From Amphirosellinia nigrospora (taxonomy: Eukaryota > Ascomycota > Sordariomycetes > Xylariales > Xylariaceae), in assembly GCA_004123355.1 (NCBI GenBank), contig SCHM01000003.1, forward strand, positions 5,475,058 through 5,539,057: a DNA stretch of 64,000 nucleotides, in the 5' to 3' direction. This document shows positions 14,541-27,114 of the stretch, one piece after another. The translations under genes were made by a program, and so were the position numbers. How positions within the stretch are numbered: the first letter of the stretch is position 1; each line of letters opens with the position of its first letter. The notes under the pieces are model-generated. The model had not been told where the DNA came from, made no database searches, and worked only from the letters and a program-made list of their open reading frames with translations.

Positions 14541-16659
14541 TCAATCCTCGACCACCTTCTCAGTCACCTTTCCGTCAGCTTGAACAATAACCTTGTCAAT
14601 CTTCTTCGAAGCCTTGACTGGGTTCGGCTGATCATAAACCCATTCCAGTTGCTCGAGTGTACGGCCTTGGGATTCCACACTTGGGGACATGTTAGCAAAA
14701 ATCAAATGACGCAAATGGCGGAAGTTAGCTTACCCGAAGAAATACCAGGCGACGGCTTCGACTACGTCCCAACCCACGAAGACGAAGATATACTTGTACC
14801 CGATATTTTGAAGGCCGATGGGACCAGCGAACTGATTGATAAACCCCACAATATTAACGATAACAGCCGATGCTGCTAAGCCCTTTGCTCGCATGGTTGT
14901 CTCCAATGCCTCAGCAGGTATGACACCTTGTAGAGGAGTGTACGTGAACGAGAAGACGACGTTGAACAGGAAATAGGATGCTAAGGCACCCTTGGCATAT
15001 GAACCCTGAATGTGTTATCCCCCTGGGAGTCTAATGCGGAAGAGAGACCCGAGTTGAGCGCGAGAGCAACAGCGCATGCTATGACAAGTCAGCAAAAGTA
15101 CTATTCGATCAAGAAGCAGAAACTTACCCAAAGTACCGTATATCAATACCGGCCGTCGGGGCATTTTATCTGTGAGGGATACAGCCGAAAGAGCACCCAC
15201 GGCAGAGAGGACAGAGTTGAGTAAGTTATACCCAAGCTGCTGTGAGACCGACTTAACTCCGATATTGTCAAATATCGTGGCGTTGAAATAGCCAAGTCCG
15301 TTTCCAGAGAATTGTCCGAAGATTGAAATCATCAGAACCTGGGCAAACCGCCAACGGCCATTGTGCGACAAGAAAATAGGCCGGTCTAGCGAGTACGTTA
15401 GTCACGCGTGAATCTTATACACAAGTCATACCACAACAGAACTTACAGTCCCATGGCCTTTTGTCGATACCATCAATTCTAATATTCTCTTTCATCTCTT
15501 CAATCTCAAGGCGCACCAGGCGGGAGTTTGGGTTGCCGTTGCCATGGTACTTGACAAGAAACTCGAGGGCTGCGTCAGTCTTACCGTTGGCCATGAGCCA
15601 TCGGGACTTTCGGGGATAAACCAGATGGTGAACATCACAATAACACAGGCGAAAGCTTGCAACAGGAGGGGATTCTCCATGACCAGTGGCTCTGAATGTG
15701 TTGGGTGCCGAACACTATCGCAGCAGCAGGGATAGATCCTCCAAACCATCCACAGTTGTAGAAACCTAACATTTTCAGGTCAGCGAGACATTCAGGAGAC
15801 GGTCTCTGAGCTCTTACCAGTAGCACGACCACGCCAGTGAGGAGGTGCAATCTCCATTGCGTAGGCGGGAGCGCTCACGGTCATAGTAGCAATGCCGGCG
15901 CCGAGAACGAAGCGCCCTACAACAAATTGCGCAATAGTTGAGCTACTCGCGATGATGGCAGTGCCAATAATAATAATTATACCACCAGTAAACATGGTTT
16001 TACGACGACCGAGTTTATCTGAAATGATAGCAGCGAAAGGCGCACCGACGATCGAACCACTGGATGAAACCCAGGTCAGCAAGTCTGTATTTTCTTGCCT
16101 CTTTCCGGGAGAACTCACACTGTATATAGAGAAAATAACAATGAAACAGTTGGTCCAGTAGTTCCACTGTGAAACACTTCTTGGAATTGCGACATGGCGA
16201 CGATACCGGTCAGCAGCGATCCTAACGGGGCCCACGTCAGTATATCGTTGGATCCAAGTATTAACGGGTTATCTAACCATCGTAGCCATTGGCGCAAGCG
16301 CAGAGAAAAGCCGTGAAGATAGCCACTAGGCTGCTCGTCAGTATTGTTTCGAAAGGGCTAGGGATGAAAGTGGTGGCGAACAGTATATGGTCCGTGACTC
16401 CTTGCTCCAAATTTTGATCGGTGACTCCTGGAGCGCCGCATATAGCTCCGCCTATGTAGAATTATCAGCTCAGAATTCAAGACGAAATGATACCCTAATC
16501 AGATCCATTACTACTAACATTATGCACTTCTTTGGCGGTCGCGCCCTCAATATTGGCGGTTTTACCAACGCCTTCGCTCACAACGACGGCGGGATCCGGC
16601 TCGACTGAGGAGATAACAGTCGCACGACCACCGTCGTGGCTGAGTTTCGGCTCGCCCAT
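14541..16659 (-). CDS. MFS sugar transporter (sugar porter family)
   Basis: The probable start is at 16659 (M-G-E-P-K-L-S-H). A GTTAGT intron leads to the exon A-E-L-Y-A-A-L-Q-E-S-P, then membrane span 1 (F-L-C-A-C-A-N-G-Y-D-G), an S-L-L-T-G block, the D-K-L-G-R-R-K loop, P-E-S-P-R-W-L, and a tail with T-L-E-Q-L-E-W-V-Y-D-Q-P, ending at 14543..14541. These are hallmarks of fungal hexose/disaccharide/H+ symporters with 12 spans in the plasma membrane. At least two single-base losses are visible: the G run at 15668..15671 (I-P-L-L-L-Q) and the run at 15603..15605 (E-S-P-R-W). The stretch between 16330 and 16450 is not fully resolved. The substrate is unknown. Confidence 0.85.
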
Positions 16660-18013
16660 CTTACCAGCTCTCAATGAAATGCTGTTCACAAAAAAGGAGA
16701 AGACACAGGATGGGAGAACCAGGTGTCGATGATTTCCTGGACACTCGGAAATGCCTCTCGACCGCTTCTTCAATTCAAACTGGCCGCATGAAGGGTTTAT
16801 AACAGTCCATCCCATCCCCAAATTTCCCCATACTTCTCCACCGAAGCAACACCCAAAAGGAGACGCGGACCGCTCACCTCCAGGCCTGGATGGGGAAATG
16901 GTCACAGCGTCGAAAGCTAAACTGCACTAGAGTGGGACTTAGGGTGCGGAGCCGTTAGTCGTTTGAGCCATAAGATCTCGAACAGCTGCAGACCATGAGT
17001 TCTAGGCGTCCTGTATTCTAGATTCCCGTCCTTCATTGGTATAGCCATCGACCACTACCCACAACCTTCCCGCCGTTAGTTCTAAAATGGCTACCAGTGC
17101 GTGGCTCACACGAACGTGAGTTTGCCTCCAGATCGAGCAAACGGGCTCTGTTCGAGGCACACCTTTTGCTCAAAACGCCACAGTCGGCTTGGGAAGCCGA
17201 ATTGCCGGCACCGCTGCTGCTTACTGCCTAGGGCAGGCATCCAGCACAGGGCAAGGTGAAATGAAATTCTTCAACGTATGTGTGAGTACGTACTAAGCAG
17301 GCTCACTAGCCCGGCTCCGACAGATTGGGATCATTAAATTTGATGTTTCATCCGACAGGGGTTTCACGTGTCGGGCTGCAGATAGCACGCGTATTGCTAG
17401 CACTTTAGCTCGTTAATATGAAGTCGCTTGAATCTAAGCAGTCTCTCATTTGCGCATCTTCGTGTCAGACCACGCTATCGCCAAGAATATATAACGGAGC
17501 GTACCCAGACGACTGGGTGTAGTTAGTTCTAATGCAGGAACAAACTATTATGGCGTTATGGCTTGTCCCAGACATACCAAAAGCGAGATCTACTTATACA
17601 CTACATAGGCCAGGCCGCGAAAGTGGCCATGGTATCCCATCACAAGTTCCACATTGCCTCCAGCTTTTCCTCTTTTTCCACCAATCTCGACAAGCAAAAG
17701 TGGCCAACCCCACAACCATCCCGAGGACCAACCATCCTGTCGGCCCTGATTTCAGCTAATCTACACTTATGTAGTGCATCTTAAGAACAGCTGAGACCCC
17801 AGCGACCAACTAACCACTATACACATGACCGGCAACCATAACACGGAGCTTTTGGCCTCCAATTCCTAAGGCGAAAACGATGTCTGTTCCGACGGTTGTA
17901 CCCGCATTTTAAGCAGCTCCAGGGTTTAATTTCTCTTGCTGCGCCGGCTGAGCGCTATCAGAGACCGACATCCCACCACGTTAGCCACCAGGCCTCTTAC
18001 GAGAGAATCTTTA
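16660..18013. other. gene-free stretch
   Basis: Promoter side of the transporter and spacer. Nothing recognised. Confidence 0.4.
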
Positions 18014-18715
18014 CTAGATGTCGACTGCGCAGTGTCGGGACGCCTCCATATTAGTACTAAAACAAACCCATGGAGCATACGCTTCATAAGCCTGTGATTT
18101 AACTATGTGGCCGAAGCCTGCAAAATATTTCGGGGATGAGGCGAGGAAGCCACCGCTCAGGTGACGGCGGGGGCCTGAAACCCAGAAAAAAAACATGGTT
18201 TGATCATCCGATTCTTTCATAATCTCTTGCTAGAGTCGAACAAAGGCTTGTTCCCCCTCGCCGTATAGGAGTGGCATATTAACACCAAACATAACAAGTA
18301 AGCAATATGCTTGATCCTCTATCCTTGTGTTTTCCGATGTGAAGCCCAGGACATACGTTGGGCGATGCTGAAGCCGGTAAAATCGCCAGTCTCGAGGAAT
18401 TGTATGTCGATTTGTGTAGTTTTAGCAACAATTTCCGCGAGGTCGTGACAACTATCAAGACGGATCCAATTGTAGGAATAGAACACAACAGCTGATGGCG
18501 TTAGAAGTTCTTGCAGTGCCCAACCTCTGGTAAACCAACGACTTTGCGGGAAACTCGCAGAGAGTTTGGGGAGGCTTGCTCTGTCATCATCGTTGTTGAC
18601 ATCATTTAAGGTATGCGTGGCAGACAGCAGCATTTTGATGCCGTTTAGACATTGAATTGGCAGCTTCAGATAGCTCTGCAGACCTGCGTCTGTCTATGGA
18701 ACAAGTGTCGATCCA
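18014..18715 (-). pseudogene. HET-domain (heterokaryon incompatibility) gene, broken
   Basis: Three frames together give a HET domain. The first part has W-I-D-T-C-S-I-D and S-A-E-L-S-E-A. An extra A near 18609 then moves the frame to N-D-V-N-N-D-D-D, W-F-T-R-G-W-A-L-Q-E-L-L and S-I-A-Q-R-M-S-W-A-S. Another shift near 18325 leads to T-R-I-E-D-Q-A-Y-C-L-L and M-P-L-L-Y-G-E-G-E. Then a TAG stands where a Gln codon is expected, followed by K-E-S-D-D-Q-T and S-P-K-Y-F-A-G. HET proteins trigger cell death after fusion of unlike strains. CAG to TAG is the change expected of RIP, so this copy looks genuinely inactive beyond sequencing error. The N-terminus is not found. Confidence 0.75.
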
Positions 18716-20982
18716 CTATGCCCGACGTGTTAGAAGTTAGAGTGAATAGAATCGAGGTGTTTCGTACGACATTGTCCAGACTATCAGATGCTGCCTGCCT
18801 ACAACAGCTCTCAGTTTTTTTATAGCGTTTTAGAGATGGCCCTTTACTGTGCTGGAAATTACTGAAAGAAACTTCCTCTTTACTCTATGTGTGAGAATGC
18901 AATATTCACCTAAGGTAAGCAAAAAAATAATTTCAGAGACCCAGAGGGATATAAAAAAAACTTTCGGGTTGAAAACCCTAAACAAACAATAGATTTATTT
19001 CCCCTTACTTAGAAAAGATATTGACAAGAAACCAAGCTGAGCTATCAGCGCTGCTTACTAGGATGGCATAGGGCCGGACCTCCTCCCGGTGATATTCACG
19101 TATAACCAGCATGGGGATGTGAATCAGCTGCATTTTAATCGTTGCTGTAATGGTCGAGAGGACGCCCTTGAAATAATTACAAACAAGGTGTAAGCTGGGC
19201 CCGCCTAAGAGCTTTCAGTGAGCATTGTACTGTATTCCAGGAAACATTTTGGTGAGGATGAAAAACCCCGGATTACCGCCTTCATTATGCGGCATATCGC
19301 ATTTGGAGATAGTGGCAACTTGATAGACCCCATCCTCAACATTTGATGATCTTAAGCACTGGTGTAAGTATTAACCGTACGCGAAGGATCAAGATTTCCT
19401 TTCGTTTAGCTGAAATAATGAGGTTTGCAGTAATACTCAGTGACTGTTCCCTACACTCTATGTAGTATAAATGAGTGCACTGCCAGGATGTCCGTATATA
19501 GGTGTAATATGATATTTATTGTCATTTAGGGAGTAAAAAATCCCTTGTGCCATAGGCTAGTCTCCTATCTATGTCTATATACACACCCCTTCTTTGTCCA
19601 AGAGGAGCCAGAGGGACAGCATCATCACAACATCGTCGTTCAGTGTCAGGTGACAGGGTAACAGGTGACTAGCTGGTACTCCGAAGTGGGTCGAGTAGAT
19701 AGAGATTGGATATATAAAGACCTACGGCCTCCCAGGTAATAGGAAAAGGTTCAGGAATTAATGATATTAAGCCCTTACCCCTATACTTCTGCCTACCAGT
19801 GACCTATCGGCGACCCTACTTCACTCTGGAGCCCAACCACCTGACATTCAGGAACCTTCTAGGTACGAAACTCATATTCCATTTAGAATGATTGTTGTCG
19901 AATGAGAGCCCAGTGTCAAATAACTTTCTTCCTTGTAGTTACATACATCTTACTTAGACTTCTCTAAGCCTTATTTGCCTAGGCCTCGCCCGGACCAGTG
20001 TATATAGCCAGGAACCAGCCCACGGAGGAGATTAGACTCCCTAAGTATCGTTGAAATCGATAAGGGAAGTCTAGAACAATTTCTGAGTTATTTATGTATG
20101 GATGTGGTTGGTGGAGAGGGAGGCTTTGCCTTTGCACGACTAGCATCGAGATTAGACAGAGAACCAGACCCCTAAATCAAAATTCATAACGTTTAGAACC
20201 AAGTCGTAACGCATATATATTATGTACACAACGAGTCTGGGCCGCTGAGCTTTCCGCCCTAAAGTTTAATCTAGGTTTCGGATTGAACTCAATTCGCTTC
20301 CCCTTTTCGTGCCGGAACCCTTCTGAATGACGTACTCATTTTATCGATGCAACATCGCAGAATAGCGAAGGCTCTTCGACAAACTGGAAGGTGGAAGCTG
20401 TGTAAGGTGTTTAAAAAAGGGAACTACAGATAACCTACCTTATAGTTATAAATAATCTCCCAGAAAGAGACCATTGCCCTGAAACCTCCGGCATCAAGGA
20501 ATAAACGATTTCTATCTTCGTGCATCTCTCACGCCTTTTTTACTACGCGTCGTCGACTATACAACCTCCGTAAATGAGTTCAACTTGTGCCTTGATTTAT
20601 TACAATCCTCGCCGGCCCTTATTATTGGATACCGGGGCACATCAGAACCTACCTTCATAAGCACTAGAACGTCTACGCAGAGTTTATGTCGAGAAAAACC
20701 ACAAGAAATTCCCCTACTTTCACCCTCGAAGTACCTTACAGATGATCCAGACAAAACTGCATGTTAGCAACAGTCTTGAGCTAGAATTGTGGATCCAACA
20801 CCAGGCTCTGGAAGACTTAAAATTTGGAACGATCTGGCGACCGGGTTCTCAGTAATTATGCTATATGAAAGTGAAGTACTCGCCCAACAAATTCTAAAAA
20901 GCCTATCACTATTAACCCTCGACTCGCCGACGCGGCTGACAAATACATTCGTTTTCATTGCGTAGCCTCGAACACTGCAGCT
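18716..20982. other. gene-poor stretch with repeat relic
   Basis: No gene recognised over 2.2 kb. A repeat fragment shared with the 41.9-kb region lies at 19748..19847. Homopolymeric A runs and short repeats suggest old transposon debris. Confidence 0.45.
19748..19847 (+). repeat. dispersed repeat, copy 1
   Basis: Shares with 41864..41959 the 15-mer GGTTCAGGAATTAAT, the 8-mer ATTAAGCC, and a 28-base identical stretch (19820..19847) containing TGGAGCCCAACCACC. Order and orientation are the same in both copies. Family not identified. Confidence 0.6.
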
Positions 20983-21514
20983 ATGTTTCAGTTATACTCA
21001 TCACAACACTGCTATTCGCCCTTGTCAGCCTGCCTCAAGCATCGGCGGGAAACCTCATCGTGCACAACCAATGCCAGTTCCTTATGTGGTGTGGCTCGGC
21101 GGCGAACGATGGCACATTCACGCCTGCCATCCAGGTAAATCCCGGAAACTACTATACCTCGCCGCAGCCAGCGGTACCAGGCGCCAGGGGGTCGTGGTGA
21201 AATGCGGCTACGATAGCAATATGCAGGAACCATACCAACTGGAGGTGGCGCAGGATGCAGACACCAGGACGTGGCTTGACCTGTCTAACTTGAATGGACA
21301 CCCGTTTCAAGCATACCATCGTCATGCCGAGATCGCCGGGGTAAGTGCCTTTTTCTCTACAACGCTCGGGGACTACCCAGAATATGACTGACTAACGTTT
21401 AAACCTTGGCAGACCAATTGTGTCCTAGATTGCCCCCCAAGCGGAACTGCCTGTGAATGGCCTTATTCACTCGACTGCTACTCAACACAGGACGTGGTTT
21501 TGACAATATGCTAG
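20983..21514 (+). CDS. small secreted Cys-rich protein, BYS1-like
   Basis: A hydrophobic leader (L-I-T-T-L-L-F-A-L ... A-S-A) precedes a mature protein with G-N-L-I-V-H-N-Q-C-Q-F and V-V-V-K-C-G-Y-D. It continues with L-D-L-S-N-L-N-G-H-P-F and, after a 72-bp intron (21341..21412, CTAAC branch), with C-V-L-D-C-P-P-S-G-T-A-C and a final V-V-L-T-I-C. The layout resembles the fungal BYS1 (yeast-phase-specific)/thaumatin-like small secreted proteins. The G run at 21187..21191 needs one more G to keep frame. The ATG at 20983 also needs a one-base correction in the leader. A role at the cell surface or in the host environment is only inferred. Confidence 0.6.
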
Positions 21515-22291
21515 GGACCTGGGAGAAACAACAATACGGGGTGATGGTCATTGGCGCCAGTATAGCTGTTTATTATTTCATCTGTTACACACATAGCGAT
21601 GAGTCTCGAGCGCTATTACTATTAGCACTTAAACTAATAATGCCCCTTGTCACGAGATACACAGACGTAGGCAAAGGGACTCCCTCTATATAGTTAGATG
21701 GCTACCGCGGAAGTGGGCGAGGACACCTGCACGCGACCACAAGTATCTATAATTTGCCCACCTGAAATCAAAGTTTCCTGACATGGCTGTCTACCAGTTT
21801 TGTGATTTTCATTTTTGCTGATTTAGTATATGAACTATACAAGGTATGAAATGTAATGTAAGCATGGGCTTGTAACGTGGCCTATGTAAAGATTGTCCAG
21901 ATCTATCTAGGATGACGCACATGATGAATTTACCGTTCGCTTTATAATCACTATCTAGTCACTGTCTAGTCTATCAAATAAGTCGCCGCGAGTAGCTGAT
22001 TGTTCGTAAAGCAGTAACTCAACCTCATAAAAGTCTCCGAGTCGCTTGTACACGATTCGGGCACTTTCTGGGGGGTACATATCCGGTAATAAATGTAACC
22101 GACAGCAGTTATATAAGATGATGAGGTACCAAACATACGTATCTTTATATATCCTCAAGTTAATGAAATCAAATATTCAGAAATCTGTAATACCAAAGGC
22201 TCTGACTTTCCGCAGTCTTTCCAACATCCGCCGCGTGCACTGCTACACCTCACTTGTTCCTCTTACAACTACAAGACAACATATTTACAAG
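21515..22291. other. gene-free stretch
   Basis: Spacer between the BYS1-like and methyltransferase genes. No signal recognised. Confidence 0.4.
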
Positions 22292-23114
22292 ATGGTTTCA
22301 AACAACCCTAATACAAGCGCAAATAACGCTCACTTCTCGCAAGGTTCTTTGTATGAGAAGCTAGTGGGCGAAACAAGCACACGTCTCTCAGCCACCGCTC
22401 TCTCTCACCTGCCCCTCTCGACCTACACATCCACCAGCCGAATCCTCGACTCAGCCTGCGGGCCCGGGATCGTGAGCAAACTTCTTCTCTCGCCCTCTCC
22501 AGAATATGTCTCGTGCCCAATCTGCCGATCAACCCGCCGCCGCAGGTGACGGGCATAGACCTCTCACAGCCCATGATCGAGCAATACAAGGCCAACGCGA
22601 GCGCGCTGGGCTGGGATACGGCAGAAGCATACGTCCAAGACTCCCAGGACCTCACGAGGTTCCCAGACGCTACGTTCGACGCGGTCGTCATGGGTCTTGC
22701 ATCTTTGCGCTCAGCGATGCCGTCGCTGGGTGAGGGAGATACACCGCGTCCTAAAGCCCGGAGGCCACGCGGTTGTGACGACGTGGAAGACGCGAAGGCC
22801 TCAGGCTTTGATGAGTCGCGCTGCGGAGACCATCCGTCCCGGCGCGGGAAAGGTCATGGACCTTGACCCGAAGTGGTTGACGAGCGAGCACTTGGCCACG
22901 GTCATGGAGAATGGGGGGTTCAGAGCAGAGAGCATGCGGTTATCGGAAGCAGAGCCGAACTGGCGCTTTGGGTCAGTCGGTGGTTTACTCGAGGCCTTGA
23001 GCTCGCCTATGGACGAATCAATTCTGTAAAGGTTGGAATCAGGAGGAGATGGGCAGGTGGACGGAAGAGGTGGAGAAGCAGCTTACCGAGGAGAGAAAAC
23101 AACTAGTACGTTAG
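22292..23114 (+). CDS. class I SAM-dependent methyltransferase
   Basis: Starts M-V-S-N-N-P-N-T-S. Motif I is R-I-L-D-S-A-C-G-P-G-I-V, the acidic loop is V-T-G-I-D-L-S-Q-P-M-I, and motif IV is F-D-A-V-V-M-G-L. The post-motif R-E-I-H-R-V-L-K-P-G-G-H-A-V-V-T-T-W is typical of UbiE/Coq5-like methyltransferase folds. Four single-base corrections are needed: the C run 22516..22518, the G at 22699, the G run 22728..22730, and one near 23011. Each restores a conserved motif. The end is probably the TAG at 23112..23114, after E-E-V-E-K-Q-L-T-E-E. Such free-standing fungal enzymes act on small molecules; the substrate is unknown. Confidence 0.75.
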
Positions 23115-23343
23115 TTATGATTGCACATGTCTGTGTTGCGAGGAAGGAGATGTAGGGATATTGATCTTGAGGCTTATCTGGTTGCGTTTGGATTTCGGGG
23201 ACGGTCTAGGCTATATTACGAGCTGCGGGCTTGAATGATATTGCCTAGCAATTTGAGACGTTGCACGGTACATCTATGCACAATGGTACTAGTCAAAAGC
23301 AAACTATCGAAATGAATTCGTTACCCAAAATATAAAGCTAGAT

Positions 23344-24842
23344 TTACCAATTCGTCATAGAACTTTCGAATAGCTTCCTCAACTGGTCCTTCTCCTGCTC
23401 AAGCTCCTTCGCCAAGCCGGGGCCAACATAAGGACTCGGGCTTGGGGGATCGTGCCTTCGACGAGACTCTCGATATGCTTACTAGTGAAACCAAGCTCTT
23501 TAAGCCCGTTGGGCTGATCACCGAGATCCGCAAGGAACTTGGCTATAGCTTCGCCTAAAACCTCGCCCGCATCCTGGCGTTTCACATTCGTGATGTCTAC
23601 CCCAAATGCTTCCGCAGCCGCTAAATGGCGATCGGGGTTCGAGGCGCGGTGAACCGGAATACCGCTGGGCAGTTATCGCCACCGAGACACCGTGGGGATA
23701 ATGGGCTCATTCACGCGGTAGCCGACATGCCTGTAGCCTGGGTTTTGCCCGGAGATCGGATAGGACATTCCTACATGTAGTGGGAACAGTATTAGTACGA
23801 ACTCTCAGCCAGCTGGGGTTGCGTAGGGTAGCTCGTTCCGCTTACCGTGGCACAAATGAACACCGGCGTTGCCAAAGCCAACACCCGCCAGCGTGGCAGC
23901 GAGAAGCATCTCGCTTTGCGCCTCAAAATCGTCTTCGTTCATAAACCGACAGTGGTAAGAATTTGACCGTAGTCCGTAATGCCTTGAGGGAGAATATGTC
24001 GCTGATGGGATTAGCGCCCTGATACGCCGGCCTCAGGATTGGATTCGTCGGTCGGGGGTTCTTTCGGTGAAGGGTATCGCCGTCCACGATTCCAGTGCAT
24101 GAAAAAGACATCTAACCCGGAGCTGGCCCTCACGGCAGCGGGCATGGTTCTAGTGTTGAGCGGGTCACAGATACCGAGCGTCGGCTTGAGATTCCGGTGT
24201 GCGATACCAGTCTTCGCTTTCTTTGCTACCAGGTCGAAGATAGCCGTCCCGGTGGTCTCACTACCAGTGCCTGCAGTCGTAGGAACTGCGATTAGGGGTT
24301 TCAGCTTCTTGTCGATGGGCCGTCCGTTGCCTAGCGGGGCGTTTACGAAATCCATAAAGTCTGCATCGGGATATTCAGTGTATAAGTTCATCAGCTTTGC
24401 TGTGTCTATCACCGCCCCCCCGACAGCTAAGAACGCATCTGCCTTGAAGTGCTTGGCGAATGCTATCGCCTCCTTGATTCTGTGATGGATCAGTTTTCAT
24501 GTCTCTCACGTGGATTCTATACCCACTCACGAACTATCCTTGGGTTCGACTCGCACCTTGTCAAATATTTCGTACTTAATCCCTCACTTGACAAAGCTTC
24601 CTCGACTTGCGTGACAGCAGTGAGCTGCCTGACGGTCGGGTCCGTGACAACACAGACTTTTTAGCACCCATGTTAGTAAAGTCCATGCCGACCTCTCGGG
24701 TCACACCGCATCCAAACCGGATTGAAGATGCAGCCATCTCGAAGGCATACTCCTTCTGCCCGGAAGATCCGTAGGCACATAAATGCTGCGTCTTCCTGTC
24801 TCCCGTTGGGCATACTTTTCGACTTGTGCCCGGCCTGGCCAT
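23344..24842 (-). CDS. hydroxyacid-oxoacid transhydrogenase (iron-containing alcohol dehydrogenase family)
   Basis: The sequence follows the ADHFE1/HOT family: [62 protein letters not shown] and [16 protein letters not shown]. The C-terminus has E-G-T-I-P-Q-A-R and [11 protein letters not shown], stopping at 23346..23344. The enzyme couples oxidation of 4-hydroxybutyrate-type hydroxyacids to reduction of 2-oxoglutarate in mitochondria. An intron starts with GTGAGT near 24536. Runs near 24581..24583 and 24655..24662 each lack a base. The mitochondrial leader and exact start are unclear. It is divergent from the DmpA-like gene and may share its promoter region. Confidence 0.85.
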
Positions 24843-25519
24843 GGTGATAACCCGGTTAGAGTGACACGGGCAGTTCGGCGGATGTGTGTACTGAACTGTC
24901 CTAAGTAGACTGGCAGCCCTGTCGCAGCCTTTTAGATGTCGTGTAAAGCACGGCTCAATTGATCATGGTGTTGGAATATACAGGAGACTCACCGTTGCGC
25001 TACGCGAATCGCCACTCATCTTGGGGGTGCACTGAAAATGAAAATGGATGAAACTTCTATCCGCGGCACTCTCGTCGTCTCCAACAGCTTGTGTGGGGTA
25101 AATCTCTAGAGTTTCTTTGTGGGGTGAATGAAGACGATAATTCTCCGCACGGCACAGCGCACAATAGTACCTAACTAGAATGAAGGAGGACAGTCCTGGC
25201 CAATGATCACAATCCATGGGCGCTGCTTTTGCTAAATTCGTATTCGGCGGCGGTGATAATCCCCCTTTTCTCCTGCTACTATAGCGACCAATGGCCAACA
25301 TCAATTCTCAATCTCCCAGGCTCGGCGTGACTCAACTGCGTACCCCTCATGCCTGACGAGCATATGATCGCATATGTGAAAATGAGGGGATGTTATAAGA
25401 TGAGCCAATGCGGCGCATGTTATGATTATGATGTTCGCCAGACGAAGCAATATTTGTTGCACTTTTGCTTGCTCCTTTCTAGACTATCCTAGAGCGACAA
25501 TTGATCTCAAGCGCGTAAA
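24843..25519. other. shared upstream region of divergent genes
   Basis: Spacer between the HOT gene (minus) and the DmpA-like gene (plus). A minus ORF at 24963..25304 has no family resemblance. No defined binding sites are claimed. Confidence 0.4.
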
Positions 25520-27114
25520 ATGTCGACCTCAAATTCCTCGGGAGGCAAAAACTTGCCTCGTCAACGACTCCGTGAGCTACTACCAAACCTACACCTTGGA
25601 GATTGGCCCCCCGGACCGCTCAATTCTTTAACTGATGTGCCCGGAGTATTGGTCCACACCCAAGAGATTATCGCCGATGATGGCAATGTGAATACAGGTG
25701 TCACAAGCATCTTGCCACGGGAAGATTGGTTCCACCACGCATGCTATGCCGGCCTCTTCAGTTTCAATGGGTCAGGAGAGATGACGGGCAGCCACTGGAT
25801 CAACGAGACGGGATTGCTACACTCGCCAATCGTCATCACGAACTCCTGTGCGTAATTCTCGGAGCCGTTTTGTTCCTGTTCTTTGGCAACTTTCAGAGCA
25901 CAATGTTTCCTTTCTGGGACGTGATGATGCCTCGAAGCTTCTGACGCCCTCACAATTCGCACTATAATAGCAATAACTGATTCTGAGTGTCGTAGTTGCC
26001 GTGGGCGCGGCATACCAAGGCATTTATGAATATACCATCAAATCTCAAAAGGTCACAAAAGGCAACGTGGACTGGTTTCTCTTGCCCATCGTTGCTGAGA
26101 CATTCGATGGGTACTTGAATGATCTCTCACAATTCCCGATTACGCCTGCACATATCGTAAAGGGCCTTGAGAGTGTATCCAGCGATCGCGTCCGGGAAGG
26201 GGCCGTGGGAGGTGGCACAGGGATGATCTGCCGTAAGTTCTAGGAATGGTCGCTCTGTGGGTGAGAATACTCTCTTAAAGAAAGACGGCTAACTTGGGCT
26301 GAACACAGACTATTTCAAGGGAGGCACTGGTAGTAGTAGCCGTGTAGTTGAAGGGTTTGACACCAAAGGAGAACCCAAGCCCTAGTAAGTCCGCTCGAGT
26401 CTTTTTTATTTCCCCTTGGCCATGTCCCCCAAGCCATAAATTGGCTCAACAAGCCTTCTTTGCGAGGGCTACTCCTGCAAGCTCCCGAAACGTTGGATAG
26501 CTATTGCCACGAGTGGAGATTATTGATTCCAGTGTGATAATAGTACGGTTGGTGCCTTGGTCCAAGCGAATTATGGCAAAAAGCCGCATTTTCGAATAGC
26601 AGGTGTCCCTATTGGAAAGATACTGGCCGCGGAAGAAGCTAAAGCGGCCGAGCTTGATGCCGAGAAGAAGCTTGCCCACGAAAATCTTGAAAGAGAAAAG
26701 GAGCGCAAGGATGGCAGCATTATTGTAATCCTAGCTACAGACGCACCTCTACACCCTACCCAACTCCAACGTCTGGCCAAGAGAGCAACTGTTGGCCTTG
26801 CCAGGGTGGGCGGCCGAGGTCATAACCCGAGCGGTGATATTTTCCTTGCGTTCTCGACCGGGAATCGCATCAAGGTGCAGTCGATATCCATGGACAGACG
26901 CGAGGCGGACCCGTTTAAGCCGACACCCTTCACAGCAGAAGTGGTGGATGACCAATCAATCAACGGTCTCTTCGAGGCGGCAGCGGAAGCAACCGAGGAG
27001 GCTATCTACAACGCCGTCTGCATGGCAGAGACGATGGTTGGGAACCTAGGACACAAGATCGAGGCCCTCCCACTTGATAGAGTCAAGGAGATTATGGAAA
27101 AATACAGCATTTAA
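25520..27114 (+). CDS. L-aminopeptidase/D-esterase, DmpA-like (peptidase family S58)
   Basis: Four exons (25520..25847, 25996..26232, 26309..26384, 26544..27114) join without any correction to 403 codons plus stop. Family features are [15 protein letters not shown], the Gly-rich [12 protein letters not shown] segment and L-V-Q-A-N-Y-G. The autoprocessing site is D-G|S-I-I-V-I, with the nucleophile serine encoded at 26716..26718, followed by A-T-D-A-P-L. S58 enzymes cut themselves before this Ser to make alpha and beta chains and release N-terminal residues from small peptides or amides. An Ala/Glu/Lys-rich stretch of about 35 residues, predicted helical, precedes the cleavage site. No signal peptide, so probably cytosolic. 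Confidence 0.92.

Noticed and set aside
24963-25304. Minus-strand ORF as N-terminal exon of the transhydrogenase
   Set aside because: No HOT-family similarity and no clear splice into the conserved part.
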